Assembly (NCBI GenBank): GCA_016869915.1 | Contig: VGDA01000298.1 | Coordinates: 1 to 5,106, forward strand | Length of the DNA: 5,106 bases | From: Alphaproteobacteria bacterium | Lineage (GTDB): Bacteria > Pseudomonadota > Alphaproteobacteria > CACIAM-22H2 | Direction of reading: 5' to 3' | The notes under the pieces: generated by a model | Databases searched by the model: none | The model's input: only the letters and a program-made list of their open reading frames with translations | Told to the model about the DNA's origin: nothing | Shown: one piece after another, positions 1 to 5,106 of the stretch | Layout of the letters: the number at the start of each line of letters is the position of its first letter | Position numbering within the stretch: the first letter of the stretch is position 1 | Position numbers and translations under genes: made by a program

Positions 1-1685
1 TCGACGGTCCAGCTCGCGATGTCGACGACGACGCCGTAGTCCTGCCGCGCGCGCGCCGGCGAGAGCAGCTCGTTGCGCACGTCCTTGAGCACTGCCGCGG
101 GGTCGCGCTCGAGCGGGTCGCCCCATCCGCCCGCGCCGGCCAGCACGTGGCGCAGCACGTCGCCGCGCCGGACGGTCATCGTGAACTTGCCGGGCAGCGG
201 GCGGTTCTCGCCGTCGGGGTCGAGGTGGTTCGAGCTCGGCGCGCCGGGCGAGCCGCCATAGAGGCCGAAGGGCCGGTGGTCGCGGCGGTCGCTGCGCACC
301 TGCAGCGTGCCCTCCGCCTCGTTGAAGCGGTAGTCGCGCATGAAGGGCACGCCGCCGCGGAAGCGACCGGCGCCCGCGCGGTCGGGGACGAACTCGTAGG
401 CGAGCAGCGAGATCGGGTGCTCGGCCTCCGTCACCTCGATCGAGTGCGAGGCCATGTTGGCGAACATGTGCGAGTTGCCGTCGAGCCCGTCGGCCCAGGG
501 CCGCGCGCCCCAGGCGCCGCAGGTGAAGTCGACGTAGATGAAGGGCTTGCGCGCGTCGTCGTAGCCGCCGATCGAGATGCCGGTGTTGCCGCCGTCGCCG
601 GCCGCCTTCACGCGGTCGGGCAGCATCATGGCGAGCGCGCCGAACATGCAGTCGGTCATGCGGAAGCCCGTGAGGCCGCGCGCCGCGCAGGCCGCGGGCA
701 GCACGCCGTTGCCCACCGTGCCCGGCGGGCACACGACCTCGATCGCGCGGAACACGCCCTCGTTGTTCGGGATGCCCGGCGGCAGGACCGAGCGCACGCC
801 CGTGTAGCTCGCGGCCTTGGTGAAGGAGAGCGTGTTGTTGATCGCGCCCTTCACCTGCGGGCTGGTGCCGGTCCAGTCGACGACCATGTGGCCGCCCTTC
901 TTGCGGATCGTGACGAAGAGGCGGATCGGCTTGCCATAGTCGACGCCATCGTCGTCGATCCAGTCTTCGAAGCTCCATTCGCCGTCGGGCAGCTTCTCGA
1001 GCGCCGCGCGGGTCATGCGCTCCGCGTAGTCGACCGTCTCGCGCATCAGCTCGCGGACCTCGACCGCGCCATGGCGCGCCACGAGGTCGGCGAACTGGCG
1101 CTCGGCGATGTGGCAGGCGGCGAGCTGCGCGCGCAGGTCGCCGAAGACCTTCACCGGCACGCGCACGTTGCGGTCGATGAAGGTCATGATGGTCTGGTTG
1201 AGCTTGCCCGCCTCGTAGAGCTTCATCGGCGCGATGCGCAGGCCCTCGGCGTAGATCTCGGTCGAGTCGGAAGCGTTCGATCCGGCCACGCGCCCGCCGA
1301 CGTCGGTGTGGTGGCAGACGGTGCAGGCGAAGGCGAGGCGCTCGCCCTGGTGGAAGAGCGGCTTGAAGACGAAGATGTCCGGCAGGTGCATGCCGCCGTC
1401 GAACGGGTCGTTCATGACGAAGACGTCGCCCTCGGCGATGTCGCCGGCGAAGTGCCGCATGATCGATTCCATCGCCGTCGGCACCGAGCCCAGGTGGCCC
1501 GGCAGCGTCAGGCCCTGCGCCACCAGCTTGCCCTCGGCGTCGGCGAAGCCGGTGGAGAAGTCCATGTTGTCCTTGAGCACGCCCGAGTAGGTCGTGCGCA
1601 CGACCGTGAGCGCCATCTCGTCCGCGATCGAGAAGATCGCGTTCTTGAACAGCTCGAAGGTGATCGGGTCGATCTTCGGGGACAT
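1..1685 (-). CDS. hyuB: Hydantoinase B/oxoprolinase family protein (HyuB-like), 3' end cut by window edge
   Basis: Reading the minus strand from the ATG at 1685 gives 561 codons with no stop before the window edge. The N-terminus reads DPITFELFKNAIFSIADEM, followed by RTTYSG and DFSTGFAD (about residues 30-49), which is the standard opening of HyuB/N-methylhydantoinase B proteins. Further family landmarks are NDPFDGGMHLPDI (92-104), CHHTDVGG (124-131), a Gly-rich FRGG near 442-445, GAGGWGDPLERDP (517-529) and the terminal ARQDYGVVVD (546-555). HyuB proteins usually end soon after that last motif, so I expect only a few to a few tens of residues to be missing. In this family the B subunit normally works with HyuA in ATP-dependent cleavage of cyclic amides such as hydantoins or 5-oxoproline; the substrate here cannot be read from sequence. 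The start is supported by GGAG seven nucleotides upstream. HyuA is not upstream, where the kinase gene sits, so it may lie beyond position 1. The family assignment is firm and the substrate is unknown. Confidence 0.95.
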   Translation of the reverse strand, partial: MSPKIDPITFELFKNAIFSIADEMALTVVRTTYSGVLKDNMDFSTGFADAEGKLVAQGLTLPGHLGSVPTAMESIMRHFAGDIAEGDVFVMNDPFDGGMHLPDIFVFKPLFHQGERLAFACTVCHHTDVGGRVAGSNASDSTEIYAEGLRIAPMKLYEAGKLNQTIMTFIDRNVRVPVKVFGDLRAQLAACHIAERQFADLVARHGAVEVRELMRETVDYAERMTRAALEKLPDGEWSFEDWIDDDGVDYGKPIRLFVTIRKKGGHMVVDWTGTSPQVKGAINNTLSFTKAASYTGVRSVLPPGIPNNEGVFRAIEVVCPPGTVGNGVLPAACAARGLTGFRMTDCMFGALAMMLPDRVKAAGDGGNTGISIGGYDDARKPFIYVDFTCGAWGARPWADGLDGNSHMFANMASHSIEVTEAEHPISLLAYEFVPDRAGAGRFRGGVPFMRDYRFNEAEGTLQVRSDRRDHRPFGLYGGSPGAPSSNHLDPDGENRPLPGKFTMTVRRGDVLRHVLAGAGGWGDPLERDPAAVLKDVRNELLSPARARQDYGVVVDIASWTV

Positions 1686-1690
1686 GGCGC

Positions 1691-1708
1691 GGCTCCGCGA
1701 GTGGAGCC
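1691..1708 (-). repeat. Inverted repeat (6-bp stem, 6-nt loop) covering the HyuB ribosome-binding site
   Basis: The minus strand reads GGCTCC, six loop bases (ACTCGC), then GGAGCC. The stem has five G-C pairs and one A-T pair. The 3' arm contains the GGAG ribosome-binding site of the downstream HyuB-like gene. There is no T-run after the hairpin, so it does not look like a Rho-independent terminator of the kinase gene. The repeat is seen directly; a role in translational control is inference, and short GC-rich stems arise easily by chance in DNA of this composition. Confidence 0.45.
1693..1696 (-). promoter_or_regulatory. Shine-Dalgarno GGAG for the HyuB-like gene
   Basis: On the minus strand GGAG lies 7 nt before the ATG at 1685. 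It supports that start, which also agrees with the conserved N-terminus of the family. The GGAG forms part of the 3' arm of a small inverted repeat (1691-1708), so it could be partly masked in the transcript. Confidence 0.65.
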
Positions 1709-1766
1709 TGATGTTGCGCGCGACGCCCGCGCGCCGACAAGCGCCACGTTCGCCGGGGCCGGCGAC

Positions 1767-3551
1767 TCAGGCCGCGCGCGGCGCCTCGCCGGCGAAGCGG
1801 GACAGCGCCTCGGCGATGTTCTTCTGGCGCACGGGCTTGGACAGGAAGCCGTCGATGCCGCAGCGCGTCGCCTCGTCGCGGTCCGAGGGCTGGGTGAAGG
1901 CGCTGAGCGCGAGGATGGGCACCGCGCGGCCGCGCGCGCCGGAACCTCGGATGCGGCGCGCCGCCTCGAACCCGTCCATCAGCGGCATCTGGATGTCGAG
2001 CAGGACGAGGTCGCAGGCCTCCGCCACGAAGGCCTCGACGGCCTCGACGCCGTTCGCCGCGATGCGCACGCGATGGCCGAGGCCCTCGAGCATCAGGCGG
2101 ATGACGAGCTGGTTGGTGGGCGTGTCCTCCGCCACGAGGATCGCGAGCGGCCCCGATCGCGACGCCACGGGCGCGGCGACGCGCGCGTCGTCCTGGGTCG
2201 CCGCGGCGCGCAGCGGGATCATCGTCACGAAGCACGCGCCGCGGCCGGAGGCGGGCGCGAGCACGACGTCGCCTCCCATCAGGCGGGCAAGGCCGCGGCT
2301 GATCGAGAGGCCGAGGCCGGTGCCCTCGTGCGGGCGAAGCCTCTCGGCGCCGGCCTGCCGGAAGGGCTCGAAGATCTCGTCGCGCATCTCCTCCGGGATG
2401 CCGGGCCCGGTGTCGGATACCGCGAAGCGCAGGACCTCGCCGCCATCGGGGCCGCGCTCGGCCGAGACGTCGAGACGGACCTCGCCCTCGCGGGTGAACT
2501 TGACCGCGTTAGCCAGGAGGTTGGACAGCACCTGCATCAGCCGCGCGTCGTCGCCGAGGATGCGCGCAGGCAGGTCCGGCGCGATGCTGCTGGAGATGGC
2601 GAGGCGCGAGGCGCCGGGCAGGCCGCCGATCACCAGCAGGAGCCGGTCGACGAAGCCGCGCAGCTCGATCGGCGCGGCGGCGATCTCGACGCGCCCCGCC
2701 TGCAGGCGCGAGAAGTCCAGCACGTCGTTGACGACCTGGAGCAGCTGGCTCCCCGCCGCCTCCATCGTCTCGACGAATTGCCGCTGCTGGGTCGCGAGCG
2801 CCGTGCCGCCGAGTAGGTTGGTGAGGCCGATCACAGCGTTGAGGGGCGTGCGGATCTCGTGGCTCATCTTGGCGAGGAAGTCGCCCTTCGCGCGGTCGGC
2901 CGCCTCGGCCGCCGCGCGCGCGCGCTCGGCGTTGCGCAGGGCCCGGCTGCGCGCGCGCAGGAAGAACAGCAGCGCGAGCGTGCCCATGGCGAAGAACGCC
3001 CCCGAGGCCGCGACGCTGGTGTCGAGGACGCGCAGGAGCTCCTTCTCGGAGCGCAGCTCGCGACGCAGCGCGATCAGCGAGATCTCCTGCATCAGCAGCG
3101 CGACGCCGGAGATCCTGCGCTCCAGGGCGCGCATGCCCTCGGGCGACCAGTCCTGCACGGCGCGGGGGTCAAGCGCCTGCTCGATCGTCTCGATCCGCGC
3201 CAGCAGCGCGCGTTCCTCCTGCCCCTCGAACAGGGCCTCTGCGACGAAGCCGCCACGGAACAGCTCGAGGCGGCTGAGGAAGATGTCGAAGCGCAGTTCC
3301 GCCTCGGCGAGCGCCTCGGCCGAGGCGCCGCGCGCCGCGACCATGCCGAGGAGGGAACTCGAGTAGCGCGCCAGCTCGACCTCGGCGCGCGTCGAGACGA
3401 AGACGAGGTTTTCCTTCGTGACGTAGAAGCGCGTGACGAGCGCGTGGAAGGAATAGAGCGACGCCGCGATCCCGAGCGCGGACAGCGCGACCGCGGCCAG
3501 GACCGCGAGCGACCGCCAGCGGCGCCGCGCTGCGCGCAGGTCAGGGCGCAT
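1767..3551 (-). CDS. Membrane-bound hybrid sensor histidine kinase/response regulator
   Basis: The 594-residue product has a complete hybrid-kinase architecture. A basic N-terminus leads into membrane segment 1 (about 14-38). A periplasmic region follows (about 40-178) that looks wholly helical and has no recognisable PAS or Cache motif. Membrane segment 2 (about 180-199) is followed by an Ala/Arg-rich helical linker. The HisKA domain carries MSHEIRTPLNAVIG with phospho-acceptor His231. The ATPase domain has an N box (NLLANAVKF, Asn348), G1 (DTGPGI, 380-385), F box (IFEPF, 393-397) and G2 (GTGLGLSI, 410-417). The receiver domain (about 468-585) has Glu475/Asp476, phospho-acceptor Asp519 in LLDIQMP, Ser550 and Lys572 in SKP. 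All catalytic residues look intact. No Hpt domain is attached, so the phosphorelay presumably uses a separate Hpt protein. The gene begins 30 nt after the small secreted-protein gene, in the same frame, with no visible Shine-Dalgarno, which suggests translational coupling. I infer that it senses through that secreted partner. Confidence 0.96.
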   Translation of the reverse strand: MRPDLRAARRRWRSLAVLAAVALSALGIAASLYSFHALVTRFYVTKENLVFVSTRAEVELARYSSSLLGMVAARGASAEALAEAELRFDIFLSRLELFRGGFVAEALFEGQEERALLARIETIEQALDPRAVQDWSPEGMRALERRISGVALLMQEISLIALRRELRSEKELLRVLDTSVAASGAFFAMGTLALLFFLRARSRALRNAERARAAAEAADRAKGDFLAKMSHEIRTPLNAVIGLTNLLGGTALATQQRQFVETMEAAGSQLLQVVNDVLDFSRLQAGRVEIAAAPIELRGFVDRLLLVIGGLPGASRLAISSSIAPDLPARILGDDARLMQVLSNLLANAVKFTREGEVRLDVSAERGPDGGEVLRFAVSDTGPGIPEEMRDEIFEPFRQAGAERLRPHEGTGLGLSISRGLARLMGGDVVLAPASGRGACFVTMIPLRAAATQDDARVAAPVASRSGPLAILVAEDTPTNQLVIRLMLEGLGHRVRIAANGVEAVEAFVAEACDLVLLDIQMPLMDGFEAARRIRGSGARGRAVPILALSAFTQPSDRDEATRCGIDGFLSKPVRQKNIAEALSRFAGEAPRAA

Positions 3552-3581
3552 GGCGGGGAGGCGCGGCGGCGCGGCGCGCGC

Positions 3582-4106
3582 TCACTTGACGCGGATCTCC
3601 TTGAGCTGCCACGTCCACTTCCCCTGCGCCTCCTTGTTGTTCAGCGCGGGGAAGTCGTCCTGCGGATACACGATCCAGAGCGGCCCCTTGTCGCGCACGC
3701 GCATCAGCTGGCCGTTCTGCCGCCAGGCGAGGATCACGGGCCAGCGCGCGAAGTCGGAGACCGGGATCTCGACCTTGTAGTCGTTCAGCGCGACGGCCTC
3801 GATCCGGTCGCCGAAGGCGCCGACGCGCTCGAGCAGCGCCTTGAGCGAGACGCCCTCGAAGTCCTGCGGGCCATTCGTCCAGGCGGTGGTCGTGCGGGTG
3901 CGCGAGACGCCGAGCGCCTCTAGCATCGCGAGGTCGAAGCGCGCGCGCGCGTCGCCGTTGGTGACCGAGATCCTGCCGCTGATCTCGAGGATCGGCGTGC
4001 CCGCCGGAGCGGGCAGCGGCTGCGCGGACGCGACCGCGAGGCCGAGGACGACGAACGCGGCGGCGAGCAGGGCGAGGCTGCGCGCGGCAAGCCTTGAAAT
4101 CGACAT
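3582..4106 (-). CDS. Secreted sulfite-oxidase/molybdopterin-binding-fold-like protein without cysteine; probable sensory partner of the kinase
   Basis: The product has 174 residues. A Sec-type signal peptide (basic n-region, hydrophobic core about 10-26, likely cut after ASA at 26-28) sends it to the periplasm. The mature part resembles small proteins annotated as molybdopterin-dependent oxidoreductases: AWTNGPQDFEGVSLKALLERVG (75-96, here split as AWTNGPQDFEG and VSLKALLERVG), LNDYKVEIP (107-115), a dKGPLWIVYP stretch (139-148) and a WQLKEIRV ending (166-173). There is no cysteine anywhere, so the Cys that ligates molybdenum in real sulfite oxidases is absent. Nor is there a twin-arginine signal, as expected for a folded cofactor enzyme. 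I chose the ATG at 4106 because AGGAGG lies 6 nt upstream; an in-frame ATG at 4127 would add seven residues including an Arg-Arg pair but lacks such a site. Its tight linkage to the kinase gene suggests a ligand-binding sensory role. The fold assignment is by motif resemblance and the function is inferred. Confidence 0.85.
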   Translation of the reverse strand: MSISRLAARSLALLAAAFVVLGLAVASAQPLPAPAGTPILEISGRISVTNGDARARFDLAMLEALGVSRTRTTTAWTNGPQDFEGVSLKALLERVGAFGDRIEAVALNDYKVEIPVSDFARWPVILAWRQNGQLMRVRDKGPLWIVYPQDDFPALNNKEAQGKWTWQLKEIRVK

Positions 4107-4223
4107 GGACGGCCTCCTGGATCGCATGCGGCCCGCCGGCGTCGAAGCCGTGCCGGGACGTAGCTCGACACTAGCCGGGCCCGCGGAGCGCCGGACGCTA
4201 AGAACTGTAAAGCCGCGCGCGCA
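4107..4223 (-). other. Intergenic leader upstream of the secreted protein/kinase pair, possible promoter
   Basis: This 117-nt gap separates the SMP-30 stop from the start of the secreted-protein gene and is the longest gap in the window. Just after the SMP-30 stop it has a short A/T-richer patch (4197-4213) that contains TTTACA on the minus strand (4211-4206), which matches five of six bases of a sigma-70 -35 element. No convincing -10 hexamer lies 16-18 nt downstream, so the promoter remains a suggestion. No T-tract terminator is seen. No coding potential is apparent on either strand. Confidence 0.3.
4113..4118 (-). promoter_or_regulatory. Strong Shine-Dalgarno AGGAGG that sets the start of the secreted protein
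   Basis: The minus strand has a full AGGAGG with a 6-nt spacer before the ATG at 4106. It is the best ribosome-binding site in the window. It argues for the start at 4106 rather than the in-frame ATG at 4127, which would place this motif inside the coding sequence. Confidence 0.8.
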
Positions 4224-5106
4224 TCAGAAGCCCGGGCGCGCCAGCCAGTGGCGCGGCCGCGCGCCCGCCACCGGCACGCGCAGCGTCGCCAGCCGGGTGC
4301 CGGCGAGCGAGCCCATGTGGAGCGTGCGCAGGTCCGGCCCGCCGAAGGCGACCGAGGCGAGGTTGCCCAGCGCGAGCGACTCGCCGCGGTTGAGCGTGGG
4401 CCGGTCGAAGCGCCCGGCCTCCCAGGCCGCGTCGGCGGCGCGACTGGTCGCGGGATCCGAGCCGTCGAGCAGAACCTCCTGCCGGCCCGACGGCGTCACG
4501 CGCAGGAGCCGGTTGGCGACCACGCAGGCCAGCCAGACATTGCCCTCCGCGTCGAAGGCCATCCCATCGGGGAAGGCGCCGTCGCGGAATTCCGCCACCA
4601 CCTCGCGCCGGCCCAGCGTGCCGTCCTCGGCGAGCGCGAAGCGCGTCATGCGCCGCGCATAGGTCTCGTTGACGTAGAGCCAGCGCCCCGAGGGATCGAC
4701 ATGCGACTCGTTGGTGAAGCCGAGCCCGTCGCAGGCGATGCGCGCGCCCCTCTCGTCGACCAGCACGATGAAGCCGTCGTCGACGCCGCGGTTGAAGGCA
4801 AGGTCGCGCGGCGACAGCCGCGTGCTGATCGAGACCCAGGCGCGGCCGCGCGCGTCGAGCCCGACATAGTTGACCGCGCCCGGCAGCCGCGCGCCGTCGA
4901 GCTCGACCAGGAAGGGCACGGGGCCGGTGCGCGGCGTCCAGCGCCACACGCCGCCGAGCCCGCCCAGATTGGCGACGAGGAAGCTGCCATCGGCGTCGAT
5001 CGCGATGCCGTTGACCATCCAGTCGGAGGCCGGGCCGAACTCCCGGTGCTCGGTGCGCCCGTCGGCGCCGACGCGGCTCAGCCCCGTGCGGCGCGACACG
5101 TAGCTG
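4224..5106 (-). CDS. SMP-30/gluconolactonase/LRE family beta-propeller protein, 5' end beyond window
   Basis: The frame is open from the right edge to a TGA at 4224-4226, giving at least 293 residues. A GTG at 5099 could be taken as a start, but the frame continues upstream (Ser-Tyr) and the usual N-terminal EGPxW segment with its metal-binding Glu has not yet appeared. The true start therefore most likely lies outside the window. Numbering from the GTG, family landmarks are VNGIAIDADGSFLVAN (29-44), AVNYVGLDARGRAWVS (75-90), TNESHVDPSGRWLYVNE (129-145), FPDGMAFDAEGNVWLA (176-191) and NLASVAFGGPDLRTLH (246-261). Asn130 and Asp178 sit where the family's metal-binding Asn and Asp are expected. 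Members are calcium- or zinc-dependent six-bladed propellers, often lactonases acting on sugar lactones; the substrate here is not determined. No signal peptide can be judged because the N-terminus is missing. It is followed after 117 nt by the secreted sensor-partner gene on the same strand. Confidence 0.92.
   Translation of the reverse strand, partial: SYVSRRTGLSRVGADGRTEHREFGPASDWMVNGIAIDADGSFLVANLGGLGGVWRWTPRTGPVPFLVELDGARLPGAVNYVGLDARGRAWVSISTRLSPRDLAFNRGVDDGFIVLVDERGARIACDGLGFTNESHVDPSGRWLYVNETYARRMTRFALAEDGTLGRREVVAEFRDGAFPDGMAFDAEGNVWLACVVANRLLRVTPSGRQEVLLDGSDPATSRAADAAWEAGRFDRPTLNRGESLALGNLASVAFGGPDLRTLHMGSLAGTRLATLRVPVAGARPRHWLARPGF

Noticed and set aside
1686..1766. Rho-independent terminator after the kinase gene
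   Set aside because: The inverted repeat present has no T-run after it and overlaps the ribosome-binding site of the next gene.
147..2816. Plus-strand open frame of 889 codons spanning two genes
   Set aside because: It lies antisense to the HyuB-like and kinase genes and crosses the gap between them. Its translation is a monotonous mix of Ala, Arg, Glu, Val, Asp and His with no domain motifs, as expected of an antisense shadow in GC-rich DNA. Both minus-strand genes have full family motifs.
2913..2925. Alternating CG runs (also at 46-56 and 3939-3951) as possible Z-DNA or regulatory elements
   Set aside because: They are short, and all three fall in coding sequence where they encode Ala/Arg repeats in linkers or variable segments. 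Base composition explains them.
1594..3366. Plus-strand open frame of 590 codons opposite the kinase gene
   Set aside because: It is rich in Ser, Arg, Ala and Pro without recognisable motifs and is antisense to the clearly conserved kinase. It is a composition artefact.
2859..3923. Plus-strand open frame of 354 codons opposite the kinase N-terminus and secreted-protein gene
   Set aside because: It covers parts of two real minus-strand genes and the gap between them, and has a low-complexity Arg/Ala/Glu/Asp-rich translation. No family resemblance was seen.
4107..4127. Upstream ATG at 4127 as start of the secreted protein, giving an Arg-Arg pair that hints at Tat export
   Set aside because: It has no ribosome-binding site, the AGGAGG for the ATG at 4106 would be inside it, and the Arg-Arg pair is too far from the hydrophobic core and lacks the rest of the Tat consensus.
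4198..4947. Minus-strand open frame of 249 codons overlapping the SMP-30 gene in another frame
   Set aside because: It is Arg/Ala-rich with no motifs, while the overlapping SMP-30 frame has all family landmarks.

Overview
The window is very GC-rich, and every credible gene lies on the minus strand, so transcription runs from high to low coordinates. The protein families and the strongly G/C-biased third codon positions suggest a high-GC proteobacterium. Alphaproteobacteria (Rhizobiales or Rhodospirillales type) is my best guess, but no marker gene is present to prove it.

Layout in transcription order: (1) an SMP-30/gluconolactonase/LRE-family beta-propeller protein whose 5' end runs off the right edge (4224 to beyond 5106); (2) a 117-nt gap holding a strong Shine-Dalgarno for the next gene and possibly a promoter; (3) a small Sec-secreted protein of the sulfite-oxidase/molybdopterin-binding-like fold that has no cysteine at all (3582-4106); (4) 30 nt later and in the same reading frame, a membrane-bound hybrid sensor histidine kinase with a C-terminal receiver domain (1767-3551); (5) an 81-nt gap with a small hairpin that includes the next ribosome-binding site; (6) a hydantoinase B/oxoprolinase-family (HyuB-like) subunit that runs off the left edge just short of its expected C-terminus (1-1685).

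The most interesting part is the secreted protein plus hybrid kinase pair. The small protein lacks the cysteine that ligates molybdenum in true sulfite oxidases and lacks a twin-arginine signal. It is therefore better explained as a periplasmic ligand-binding or sensory partner of the adjacent kinase than as an enzyme. The kinase has two membrane segments, an apparently all-helical periplasmic sensor region and complete catalytic motifs, but no Hpt domain or output regulator is visible here. The flanking SMP-30 and HyuB genes are catabolic hydrolase families. They may be what the sensor controls, or merely neighbours.

Many long open frames on the plus strand, including one of 889 codons, are antisense shadows of these genes caused by the high GC content. 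No RNA genes, mobile elements, CRISPR arrays or convincing terminators were seen.
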